From Rugalucina vietnamica (lineage: Eukaryota > Mollusca > Bivalvia > Lucinida > Lucinidae): DNA of 64,000 nucleotides. Both the position numbers and the translations under genes were made by a program. Under the pieces are notes generated by a model. That model did not search any database and was not told where the DNA came from. It saw only the letters and a list, made by a program, of their open reading frames with translations. The stretch is from the NCBI GenBank assembly GCA_964017185.1, contig OZ024870.1, positions 65,968,312 through 66,032,311 on the forward strand. Reading direction: 5' to 3'. Below are positions 23,694 to 33,373 of this stretch, one piece after another (within the stretch, counting starts at the first letter, position 1; every line of letters begins with the position of its first letter).

Positions 23694-24637
23694 GGATGTT
23701 CGCTGCCAATGAAAAAGTATTCAAACTTTTTTTCTAACCACTCTTTTTTGATTCCAAATTACAACACAAGACATTTGAAAACAAAATAAGTATAGGGTAG
23801 TGTGCATTTTTTCGAGCTACAGGCCTGTGAATGAGTCCTCTGAACACTGTGTTTTAAATTCAGAAAAATTAATTTAAATTTCAATTCTTTGAAACATACC
23901 TGTCTTGAACAAAAATACACCTAGAATGCTTTCAAAATTCATAATATTTACGTAATGCAGACTATTTTGGACCAAAAACAATGTAAAATTTGCATCTTGA
24001 AGTGGATGACAAAATTTTACGAGTCGTTTTCCAACCCTACCCCCATACTTGAAAAGTCGGAAAAAATCAATATTTTGAAATGTGCCAAACCCATATTTGT
24101 AGATTCAAACTTTTTCTTGTATTTTCACACAAGATAGAACTTAGTAATATTGTTCGAATAAAAGAAAGAAATATATAGGGTAGTGTGCATATAAGAGAGA
24201 ACCAACAACTTGAAAATCGCCATTTTAAGCCTTTTTTTGTCTGTTTTGTATCTTAAAGCCCATTTCATAAAACCACCCAAAATTTTAAAACTAGCACACC
24301 AAAGACAGAAAGACCGACTTAGAAGACCATATACACATATTCTGCTGCTAAAACAAACATCAAACTCGTGCAATTAATTTGAAGATGCGTAATATTCAAG
24401 TTTAATCTACCCTACCCCCTAAATTTTACTGACAACTAAAATTTTCTGAAAAGTTGCAGAAAATGGGATGAAAAAATGAAGTTCCTTAGACTGACAATTT
24501 TCATGGCTCATTCAATGCATATCATCAATATGTATCCAAATATAAAATATTAGAAAAATATCTGCAACCGTTTTCGAGATATTCAACAAAAGAAAAACCG
24601 GAAGTTCCGAAATGTCAAATGTTAGCAGCGAACATCC
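23694..24637. mobile_element. 944-bp TIR element in a TTAA target
   Basis: GGATGTTCGCTGC at the left and its exact inverse at the right form 13-bp TIRs. TTAA is duplicated at 23690-23693 and 24638-24641, and the paralogous empty site carries a single TTAA at 29240-29243. A TTAA target is the piggyBac signature, although these ends do not start CCC. No transposase found. Confidence 0.8.
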
Positions 24638-24881
24638 TTAAATATTATTTTTCTACTTTTTGAAGTATGTGAAATTGAATCACTGCAAAAATGTGTAGAA
24701 TGACAAAAACATGAAAAGAAATTTAAAAGCCCCGAAAATGATTGGGCTACAGAAAATAATTATTGTAGGTGCTTGTTAAAGACTAAGATTCCTAATAAGA
24801 CAGTCTCAACATGTACTCTGACTTTAATGTTCTCACAAATATAGAGAAAAAAACATGTTTTTTTTTTGTTTTTGTTTTTTT

Positions 24882-25648
24882 AGCTAGCCTGTACGAAAGT
24901 ACAGGAAGAGCTATTGCAGTCACCCCGGCGTCGGCATTAGCGTCGGCGTCGGCGTTGCTCAAAATGTTAAAGTTTTTGGTTAAAGTTTTTATGAGTCTAT
25001 ATCTCTTGAAGTTGTGGATGGATCAAGTTGATACTTTGCATGTTGGTAGATATTGGTCTGAAGTTTTATGCTGTACCATCATGACCCACCTGGGTGACCT
25101 TGAGGTCAAGGTCACGGACTTAGAAATTTTGTGTTAAAGTTTTTGGTTAAAGTTTTTATAAGTCTATATCTCTTGAAGTTGATGATGGATCAAGTTGATA
25201 CTTTGCATGTTGGTAGATATTGGTCTGAAGTTTTATGCTGTACCATCATGACCCACCTGGGTGACCCTGAGGTCAAGGTCACGGACTTAGAAATTTTGTG
25301 TTAAAGTTTTTGGTTAAAGTGTTTTGAACTGAATATGGCTGGAACAGATGGATGGATTTAGTTTATACTTTGCTGTTAGATATTGTTCTTAAGTTTTATG
25401 CTGTAGCATCTTGACATACCTGTGGTCAAGGTCACAGAATTAGAAATTTTATAAGGCTATATCAAATATGTAGATGGATCAAGTTGAACTTAGCATGTTG
25501 GTAGATATTGGTCTGAAGTTTTATGCTGTACCATCACGACCCACCCGAGTGACATTGTGGTCAATGTCTTTGGTCATAGATTTTAATAGATTTCATGGCA
25601 AAGCTTAAGTCAGGCGAGCTACGCTGTCCTGCGACAGCTCTTATTTTG
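24882..25648 (+). mobile_element. E6, short Helentron-like element
   Basis: Head AGCTAGCCTGTACGAAAGTAC / AGGAAGAGCT, CGGCGTCGGCATTAGCGTCGG tract in parts, then about four monomers of roughly 170 bp (GGTAGATATTGGTCTGAAGT; GACCTTGAGGTCAAGGTCAC). Tail CAGGCGAGCTACGCTGTCC with hairpin CTGTCCTGCGACAG. The final CTAGTT is replaced by CTTATTTTG. Confidence 0.65.
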
Positions 25649-26385
25649 CCTACGACAAAGTTTATTATTTGAATGAAACAGTTGTACTAGTTTTTAAAAG
25701 TAGTGACATATACCTGCTATTTGCGATACTTCTCTCATCACAATTCTAAATTTCAATTATTACCGAAATCAGGCCTTAAGAACACTATAGGCCTTTGATT
25801 GTTGCGAAAACAACAGTGATAAGAGAAGTCATTTCAAATGCTACAATGGACTCAAGGTTTTGACCATCAGGTATGGGTTAGCAGTTTTGATCTTAATCAC
25901 AATTAATGCATAAGGAACAGGATATACACTTTTTTCTGGAATGTACATCTTTTGAAGAAGGTGTCTATGGTGAAACTAAGATAAATGATAATTACACCAT
26001 GCATTGCTGGTGTCAAAAAATGTAAAAACAAGATTTTGTAGAGTATGGTATTCAGTGTTCCAGTTAATACTGTCCCCTCATTAATTTAGATCTGCATAAT
26101 GGACATTGCAACATGATTTGTTTGTTTGGTTTCTGTTGTACCAGAGAGAGTGCCTTCACCTGGTTAAACGACAGAAAAAAGTACTCATAGTCGAGTCAAA
26201 AATAGCAATAAAATGTGTATGTGTAATATGTAATCAGAAGTAATAAAAGTAATCTGATTACTTTGTCTCAGTAATCATTATTTAATCAATTACTCTTGAG
26301 AAAATGAGTAATCATAATCATAATTTAATCATAAAGACAGCTGAGTAATTTAATCATTACTGATACCCCAGTAATTGCCCCATGT
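25649..26385. other. No gene recognised
   Basis: AT-rich with an imperfect tract of TAATCATAATTTAATCAT words (26225-26375). Confidence 0.4.
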
Positions 26386-27300
26386 CTGGTCTGGAACTCC
26401 TATAGTAATGACTTCTTGTGATGTCTTGTAGGAGGTCATTCCAGTCCTGATCATACATTGGAAAAAAATGAATTATAGTAGATGTCACAGTTGATGAAAA
26501 ACTCTCTTAAGTCTGATCTTGTTCTTTGGTCGCTTGGCTTCAAATACTGAGATTCTCATTGTCAACCAGTCCAATGCTGTATGGTACCTAATTGTATAGG
26601 AGACTCAGTCTGGTCCTGTTGACTCTCCCAGCCAATGTCCTTCACCATTGATTGGACAGTTCAACCAGGAAGTGCAGGTAGTATAATCATTGCATACACA
26701 TCTGGCGAGTGGCGACATTGGACCTGTTCCAGAGTGATGATGGGGATCCCACACTGTAGCTGAATACTCTAGGACCTGACTCACCATGGTGGTATATGTT
26801 GCTGCTTTGACATCCTTTGAGCACTGTTTGAAGTAACACTGGCTTTCGTGCCATAGAAAGACAGAATGACCAGGAACATCATGTCAGGAAAAGAGGAATT
26901 CTGTACAAATGGTTGGGTCAGCCTATGTTTGAAGTTGCGGTGCAGGAATCCTATAGATCTATTATTGTCTTTGCCAGCAACATCAACAATTAACCAGGTT
27001 AAGTCATTAGAGACCTTCACTGCATTTACTTTACTCAACCACATATAGTGTTTGTCTGTGGAGTTGAAGACCTTCTTTCTTCTCAATTTCTTCTCAATGA
27101 CAGAGCTGTTGGATTATAAGTTTGAAGCTCATCTGCCATATTCGTTCCCTCCAGAGCTGTAGGGTCTTGGAGGAGAGTATTGTCCCTGGCTTTATTGACT
27201 GTGGGGTTGAGGACTCGAAGGCTTTGGCATAGTCCAGCAGTATGATGTCATCCTGCTCCCCCTTAAATAGTTTTGATGCTATTTCTTGTATGATTACTAT
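26386..27300 (-). mobile_element. LINE fossil, RT core and C-terminal part (Jockey/CR1-like)
   Basis: Minus-strand pieces recall the end of a non-LTR retrotransposon polyprotein: IQEIASKLFKGEQ then DDIILLDYAKAFE (RT motif A, LDxxKAF type) at about 27288-27205; VSNDLTWLIVDVAGK and RSIGFLHRNFKH near 27000-26900; QVLEYSATVWDPHHHS near 26790-26730, the conserved domain after the RT; then degraded C-terminal sequence. Several frame changes and stops; not functional. No 5' ORF1 or endonuclease is seen. Confidence 0.75.
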
Positions 27301-28200
27301 AAGTTGAGTCTCCCTGTAGCAGCTGGTTGTCCTTCAGGATGTTGAACCAGCAGTATGACGTCAACTTGCTCCCCCTTAAATAGTTTTGATGCTATTTCTT
27401 GTATGATGACTATAAGTTGAATCTCCCTGGAGCGGCCGGTTATCCTTCAGGATGTTGAACCAGCAGTATGATGTCAACTTGCTCCCCCTTAAATAGTTTT
27501 GATGCTATTTCTTGTATGATTACTATAAGTTGAGTCTCACTGGAGTGGTTGGTTGTCCTTCAGGATGTTGAACCAGCAGTATGACGTCAACTTGCTCCCC
27601 CTTAAATAGTTTTGATGCTATTTCTTGTATGATGACTATAAGTTGAGTCTCACTGGAGCGGTTGGTTGTCCTTCAGGATGTTGAACCAGCAGTATGATGT
27701 CAACTTGCTCCCCCTTAAATAGTTTTGATGCTATTTCTTGTATGATTACTATAAGTTGAGTCTCACTGGAGCGGTTGGTTGTCCTTCAGGATGTTGAACC
27801 AGCAGTATGACGTCAACTTGCTCCCCCTTAAATAGTTTTGATGCTATTTCTTGTATGATTACTATAAGTTGAATCTCCCTGGAGCGGCCGGTTATCCTTC
27901 AAGATGTTGAACCAGCAGTATGATGTCAACTTGCTCCCCCTTAAATAGTTTTGATGCTATTTCTTGTATGATGACTATAAGTTGAATCTCCCTGGAGCGG
28001 CCGGTTATCCTTCAAGATGTTGAACCAGCAGTATGATGTCAACTTGCTCCCCCTTAAATAGTTTTGATGCTATTTCTTGTATGATTACTATAAGTTGAGT
28101 CTCACTGGAGCGGTTGGTTGTCCTTCAGGATGTTGAACCAGCAGTATGACGTCAACTTGCTTCCCCTTAAATAGTTTTGATGCTATTTCTTGTATGATTA
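27245..28200 (-). repeat. 113-bp tandem array grown from the LINE RT region
   Basis: Eight to nine head-to-tail copies of a 113-bp piece with CCCCCTTAAATAGTTTTGAT and CCTTCAGGATGTTGAACCAG. The period is not a multiple of three, so no frame is kept. Two monomer types alternate irregularly: GTCTCACTGGAGCGGTTGG and ATCTCCCTGGAGCGGCCGG. The flanking LINE (27245 side and 28200-28440 side) carries the single-copy version. Confidence 0.85.
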
Positions 28201-28500
28201 CTATAAGTGGAGTCTTCCAGTAGTGCACTTATTTTGTCCTTCAGTATGTTGAACCAGGAATATGATGTCAACTTGTTGCTTCTTGAATAGTTTTGATACT
28301 ATTTCTTGTATGGTGACTAAGTTCAGCATCTTGGAGTTCCGGAAGCCAGGTTGGTTGGCCTTCAGGCTGTTGAACCTGTTAAAGTGAGCCATTACGTTAC
28401 TGTCGATGGGGTCCAATCATAAACTTGCAGGTAATGGACGTCAGGGATAATGGGCGGGTAGTTGGCTGCTTTGTTTTTCCCCCTTCTTGAATACAAGTGC
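28200..28500 (-). mobile_element. LINE fossil, upstream RT part
   Basis: Minus strand: AANYPPIIP (NYRPISL-like), MAHFNRFNSLKANQPGFRNS (the QHGFR motif region), then QEIVSKLFKKQQVDIIFL leading to motif A. Same element as 26386-27300, separated by the tandem array. Confidence 0.75.
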
Positions 28501-28504
28501 ATGT

Positions 28505-28715
28505 ACTATCCATGAAAATCAAATTTCAGATTTGAGAAAAGGGATTATACTTTCAGTGAATTGAAAATAAAGATGCGCTGATCAGCTGATCATTTGTGAC
28601 TTCATTTTTGCCTATATGTAAAAAGCAAGTTTTCTGTACGCAAAAAGCAAGTTTTCGATATGCAAAAAGCAAGTTTTGATATGCAAAAAGCATGTTTTCT
28701 CATGACATTGCTCAT
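28505..28715 (+). mobile_element. F1 foldback MITE, decayed, inside duplication copy 2
   Basis: GCGCTGATCAGCTGATC and TTTTCTCATGACATTGCTCA; matches 23140-23300. Confidence 0.55.
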
Positions 28716-29056
28716 ATAGTAATAGAAGTGGGTGCACAACCTGTTAATTAGTTTTTCACTGTTTTAAGTAAATAAATAAAAGGGATCATTAAACCTTGTC
28801 TCCAGTTATTCAGACTCGTGCATAGAATCAAGTGATATTAAGGAGAAATTGAAAAAAAAATGTTCAAAAATTTTGGAAAATTTGGTTATCCTACTGGAAA
28901 ACAGGTCATGAGCTTTAAACACCCGGTAACCCCCTTTTTCTACTGGAAAATAGGGGTCAACACAGGTATGCATTTTTGTTTGTTTAAAATGTTTTGTTTA
29001 ACAATGACTTGTAATACTCCTGTCAAAATTATTTTCAGGCCTGTTGAGTAGAAAGT

Positions 29057-29213
29057 CAGGGATTATTTTCTGGGGAGATTCTGAGAGATTTGCTCATATT
29101 TTTGCCAAAAATCTCATTGAAATTGGCTAAATGATAGGAAAATCTCAACAATTTAGTCTGAATTAGCGATTTTCTCTCATCATATTTCGGGGCCAGAATA
29201 ACCCCTGAGAAAG
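29057..29213. mobile_element. 157-bp MITE with TCAGGGATTATT TIRs
   Basis: TCAGGGATTATTTTCTGG and its inverse AATAACCCCTGA bound the insert; GAAAG occurs on both sides and once in the empty site at 23660. Inserted after the segmental duplication. Confidence 0.7.
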
Positions 29214-29484
29214 TTATGCATTTTGTCTATGGTATTGCTTTAAATACTATTTTTCCACTTTTTGAAAATGAATCACTGCAAAAATGTGTAGAATATAATG
29301 ACAAAAACATGATAAGAAATTTAATAGCCAGGAAAATGATTGGGCTAGACGGAATAATTATTGTAGGTTATTGTTAAAGACTAAGATTCCTGAACCAGTG
29401 TACCCTGACTTTAATGTTCTCACAAATATAGAGAAAAATATCATGTTATTTTATATTTATATTTTATAAATATAATATTTAAAG

Positions 29485-29621
<137 letters not shown>

Positions 29622-29767
29622 AGAAACAGAGAACAGCACTATATATAATGCTAAAATTGTTGTTTGTTTGTATCAATCTTTTTGCATACTATTTGCATGT
29701 ACATGACTACATGTATCAAATTTTATATATACATGTAATTATTTATATAATGTTTTTCCTTTACAGT

Positions 29768-29830
29768 AGTGGCAGGGTGTATGGCAGATGGTAACAGCTC
29801 CAATACCACAACAGACTTATACTATTATTA
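29768..29830 (+). pseudogene. Possible third, most diverged copy of the exon A unit
   Basis: TTTACAGTAGTGGCAGGGTGTATGG resembles the acceptor and leader of the two better copies, and TCCAATACC matches the start of the 30142 copy. After about 60 bp it runs into the TTATTATCATTATCATTACG tract and then an F2 MITE. Homology is short, so this is tentative. Confidence 0.3.
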
Positions 29831-29846
29831 TCATTATCATTACGAA

Positions 29847-30117
29847 AACTTGTCCATGCAATATATAGAGATTTTTTTCACCTATAAAAATTGTAAATTT
29901 CATCAAAAAAATTTCGATATTTTTCTTATTTTTGCTCAAAACATAGATTGTGGGTACACGTTAGAACCGCCTCGGCGAGGCGGTTCTAACGAGTACCCAC
30001 AATCTATGTTTTGGAGCAAAAATAAGAAAAATAGGTATACCCCTGCGTACCCCAGTTTTACTATATAAAAGTGGGGTTTAAGGGGGTATACATTACACGG
30101 ACATGTTTTCCTGATGT
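29847..30117 (-). mobile_element. F2 foldback MITE between exon-A duplicates
   Basis: The best internal palindrome of the family: GTTAGAACCGCCTCGGCGAG then GCGGTTCTAAC, flanked by ATTGTGGGTA / TACCCACAAT. Its end lies 13 bp before the acceptor of the 30131 exon copy. Confidence 0.8.
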
Positions 30118-30130
30118 ATTATTGTTACAG

Positions 30131-30197
30131 CAGTGACAGGGATGAATTTTTCCAATACGTCCTTGGGCCAGTCAGAAGATGAGAGGTCATGGAGCAG
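30131..30197 (+). pseudogene. Tandem duplicate of NR1J exon A (cryptic or decayed exon)
   Basis: TTACAG|CAGTGACAGGG followed by ATG at 30142 copies the acceptor, leader and first 18 codons of exon A; the two ATGs lie exactly 177 bp apart. The peptide MNFSNTSLGQSEDERSWS differs from exon A at three residues, with about four more silent differences. Homology stops after SWS. A GT donor (GTCAGT) at 30198 would end this copy in phase 2, which does not join the phase-0 DBD exon, so as spliced it would shift the frame. It is either a dead copy or a 5'UTR/alternative exon. Confidence 0.55.
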
Positions 30198-30318
30198 GTC
30201 AGTCTACACTACCCACCGTTGTTTTATTAATGATACTGATATTATCATTATTGTAATTAATATTATTGTTATGATTATTATCATTATTATTATCATTATC
30301 GTTACAGCAGTGACAGGG

Positions 30319-30444
30319 ATGGATTTTTCCAGTACATCCGTGGGTCAGTCGGAAGATGAGAGGTCGTGGAGCAACTCGAGTTACAGTAACAGCTCTAGCA
30401 CAACCAGCCATATGGAACCAACCTCTAGTACCTCAGATGATATG
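30319..30444 (+). CDS. NR1J nuclear receptor, alternative N-terminal coding exon A
   Basis: Forty-two codons from ATG 30319 to a donor (ATG|GTATGT) at 30445, ending in phase 0, which matches the phase-0 start of the DBD exon at 50737. The peptide starts MDFSSTSVGQSEDERSWSNS and is rich in Ser, Thr, Asn and acid residues, as expected of a disordered A/B domain; no folded domain is visible. An acceptor-like TTACAG ends at 30307, so the exon probably carries a short 5'UTR piece and is reached from an untranslated exon further upstream that I could not locate. The reading frame stays open 5' of the ATG, so the start rests on the first good ATG after the acceptor. An F1 MITE begins 17 bp past the donor. 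The exon sits next to a diverged tandem copy of itself (30131-30197). Membership of the receptor gene is inferred from strand, order, phase and composition; a cDNA would settle it. Confidence 0.7.
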
Positions 30445-30461
30445 GTATGTCTAATCATATT

Positions 30462-30649
30462 TGAGCAGCTTAATGAGAGAAACTCTCTTTGGGGTTCCAT
30501 ACCAGGTATGACACAAACTGGTATGTAAAGTCACAGAAGATGGCTAGAAGCTTTAGATTTTGTATTTTAGAAGATTAGAAGAAAGGGGGTTGTTGTATTA
30601 TCTGTGAAACAAAAACAAAGGCTCTGATCAGCTGTGCAATTACACACTA
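30462..30649 (+). mobile_element. F1 foldback MITE, right half missing
   Basis: TGAGCAGCTTAATGAGAGAA to CTGATCAGCTGTGCAATTAC. Sits 17 bp downstream of the exon A donor. Confidence 0.65.
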
Positions 30650-30656
30650 ATTCTTT

Positions 30657-30885
30657 TATTTCAGCCTTGTTAGCTTAATTGTTAAGAGGTTGATTTCATT
30701 TTTGATCATCTCGCCACACCAGTTTGTCTGGTGTGGGTTCAAGCCTCATACGAGCCACATATGAGACTTTCCAAGTGTGCCAGGTGATTTTCATGGGGTT
30801 TTCAAGTTTGGCCCCCACCTTCTGATAAGCCCATCTCATATGAGCTGAAATAATTGTGAAAGGGATGTAAAACTGAATAAAAAAT
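30657..30885 (+). mobile_element. tRNA-derived SINE, same family as 42632
   Basis: GGTGTGGGTTCAAGCC B box, then CACATATGAGACTTTCCAAG, GGTGATTTTCATGGGGTTTT and ATGAGCTGAAATAATTGTG. Ends in GGGATGTAAAACTGAATAAA. Confidence 0.7.
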
Positions 30886-31335
30886 CTTTCATGTGGGAAA
30901 AAATCTTCAGGTCAATATGGTTCAAGCATTTGTTGTTAGTCATTGTGTCATAAAAATACATTTTGCACAATTTAGGTTATGCACTTTAACAGCAAAAGTA
31001 CATGCCCTTGATCTAGCCCACTCACTGTGTGAAAAAATATGACTTACTCACAGTATGTTCTATGTAATATTATGATCATGGAACAGGTGTATAAAGTAAT
31101 TTTAAAAGTTAACCTCTTCCATAGGTTCTGAAACTTCCAAGTTATTTTAGTGGATATTCACAATATTCTGTTTGTATAGAACTGTGATAGGTTTTTTTAT
31201 GTGTTAAAAAAATATATTCAGCATTATTGTCATTGTTAATCCTAAAGTTAGAAAGTTCAGATGTTTTTGATGGAATATGATGTTGTTTCTTGAACGGGAT
31301 GAAGTGAATATGCTAGATTATGTAAGTTTGGGCTG

Positions 31336-31586
31336 TCATTACGAAAACGTGTCCATGCAATAAACAGAGATTTTTGAGCTTTAAAAATTGAAAATTGTTC
31401 AGCTGAAACTTTTTGATATTTTTCTTATTTTTGCTCAAAACATAGATTGTGGGTACACGTTAGAACGAGTACCCACAATCTATGCTTAGGAGCAAAAATA
31501 AGAAAAATAGGTATACTCCTGCATACGATACCCCAGTTTTGCTATATAAAAGTGGGGGTATACATTTCACGGACATGTTTTCATGA
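31336..31586 (-). mobile_element. F2 foldback MITE lacking the GCCTCG centre
   Basis: The arms meet at GGGTACACGTTAGAACGAGTACCC; the central GCCTCGGCGAGGC hairpin has been lost. Confidence 0.75.
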
Positions 31587-31849
31587 TGGTGGGGTTGAGA
31601 GGGGATTGTCTTGATTAACATGTCTAGAAATGTTTCCAGGAACTCTGGCGAGCAACTTATACCAGGAGCATATGAGAGATTATAGGCCCCTGCTTATACT
31701 TAGAGGAAAAAAAAACAACAACATGAAAAACATTGAATGAAATTTGACCAAAAAGATATTTTTGATAGATCAGCAATTTTGAATATTTATATACATTAAT
31801 AAGGAAGTGGATTTGTCTAAATTCATGGTTATGGCTTAAAGAAATTCTT

Positions 31850-32030
31850 GGTTACGGCTTAACATCCAAGCCAACAATTTTTCAGTCATACTCACTGAGC
31901 CACCTCTTCCTGGGTATTAACCAGTACTATGGGAAGCTTAAATTACATTACATGGCCTAGGGGGAGGTATCGAACCCGGGGCCTTTCGATCCGGAGTCCT
32001 ATACTCTACTACTGGGCCACTGCGCTTTCC
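31850..32030 (-). mobile_element. tRNA-derived SINE
   Basis: Minus strand: GTGGCCCAGTAGTAGAGTAT A box, CCCCGGGTTCGATACC B box, then TGGTTAATACCCAGGAAGAG and GACTGAAAAATTGTTGG, the shared 3' core. Confidence 0.7.
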
Positions 32031-32134
32031 TGTCTAAATTCTGATTCTTCAGTGGTACCCTATTATGTTATGCATGGGGCGTTGATGATTATGCCATTTT
32101 GTAGACTATCCCTATTTCTTTAACCTTGGTTTAT

Positions 32135-32345
32135 CCCATTAATTACGAATTAACTTTCCCATTGTTAGCATTTGGACAAGTTCACCTTCATTTTTAGAGA
32201 CATCAGGAGTGATTTTGAATTTCTATTCACTTTTTCGATGAAATTCCTTTAAGCAAACAGAATAGCCCCAGAAAGGATGCCACATTCTGCGGCATCACAT
32301 TTTGGGCTATACTGTTTGCCTATGTTCCTAAAAAAGGATTTCTGG
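32135..32345 (+). mobile_element. F3 repeat with terminal hairpin, copy 2
   Basis: ATCAGGAGTGATTTTGAATT then GCAAACAGAATAGCCCC and GGGCTATACTGTTTGC around a TGCCACATTCTGCGGCA inner stem. Confidence 0.6.
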
Positions 32346-32803
32346 CTTATGATTTAGTTAATCTGGCAAGTATGATAATCACTTAACAGATTCATTTTGC
32401 ACCTGAGATTTAACAAAGGTGTGTTTTTCGTTTCATCAATTGCATAATAAATGAGGAAACCGCAAGCAAGAAAGCAAAATACTATGGTAGCATGAAAAGG
32501 GGAATAATCTTTAGAATAATAAATATTATCTTATTGATGGTGTACTCTTCCTTGGACAGGGTCCAGGGCTGATGAGACTTTAAACCAAGGTCCTGTATCC
32601 CTATGACCTTAGCTGTTGGTGGGAAGTTACTGATGCAATTTTGGCCTCTTCTTTATTAATATGGAATTCTAAACAGGAACTAGAATTAATCATCCTTTCC
32701 AAGTTAAAACCTTTTTTTATTTTGAGCATCCTTAAGAAAAATAACAAATTGTTATTTTTTTGGTCCAACATTTAAAAAAAAGCTTATACTTGTAAGCAAC
32801 AGA

Positions 32804-33042
32804 CAATATGCATTATACAGAGATTTTTAAAGTTGTAAAAATGTAGAAAATTTTTGATATTTTTCTTATTTTTGCTCAAAACATAGATTGCGGGTACACA
32901 TTAGAACGGCCTCGCCGAGGTGGTTCTAACTAGTACCCACAATCTATGTTTTTGAGCAAAAATAGGTTACCCCTGCATACCCCATTTTTGCTATATAAAA
33001 GTGGGGTTCAAGGGGTATACTTTTCACGGACATATTTTCCTG
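32804..33042 (-). mobile_element. F2 foldback MITE, worn outer end
   Basis: GATATTTTTCTTATTTTTGC, AACGGCCTCGCCGAGGTGGTT centre (in parts), ending CACGGACATATTTTCCTGAT. Confidence 0.7.
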
Positions 33043-33206
33043 ATTCACATCTAACTTTGTCAGAGAAGATTCAAAACTAAATTTGGTGGCTTTGAAAATG
33101 GAAACAGATGAGTAGAAGCATCCAGACTAGCAGAAACAAGGATAATGGTTGAATATAAATAACTTTATGATGCTTTATTGAAAATGATTCATACCGGGGA
33201 TAACAC

Positions 33207-33371
33207 TTATTGGATCAGCGCCTTAAATGTTTTCACTTCTCGGATAGTACAGTTCCTCTTCTACTTAAATCCGAAATTTCAAGCTTCTGGCTCTTTTCTG
33301 TGCTTGTACAGTTCGGTTTGTGTCCGACCTGTTTGGAAACCACATTGTTGGTTTTCCCACGAGGTGGCTCA
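33207..33371 (-). mobile_element. F1 foldback MITE, 3' two-thirds
   Basis: GGATCAGCGCCTTAAATG to CCCACGAGGTGGCTCA; the first half of the central hairpin is absent. Confidence 0.75.
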
Positions 33372-33373
33372 TT

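Larger units (their letters stand above)
22957..24880 (+). repeat. Segmental duplication, copy 1
   Basis: Aligns with 28290-29445: LINE remnant (GGATGTTATACTGG, GGGCGGGTAGTTGGCTGCTTT), decayed F1, then AAACACCCGGTAACCCC and GCACTGCAAAAATGTGTAGAAT-type blocks. Divergence is about 10%. Interrupted by a 944-bp TTAA element absent from copy 2. Confidence 0.8.
28290..29445 (+). repeat. Segmental duplication, copy 2
   Basis: Partner of 22957-24880. It lacks the TTAA element and instead carries a private 157-bp MITE at 29057-29213. A 19-bp word (GCAAAAAGCAAGTTTTC-like) is locally expanded four-fold at 28618-28690. Confidence 0.8.

Noticed and set aside
27245-28200. CRISPR-like array
   Set aside because: Regular spacing, but units are contiguous and identical with no unique spacers; eukaryotic LINE flanks.
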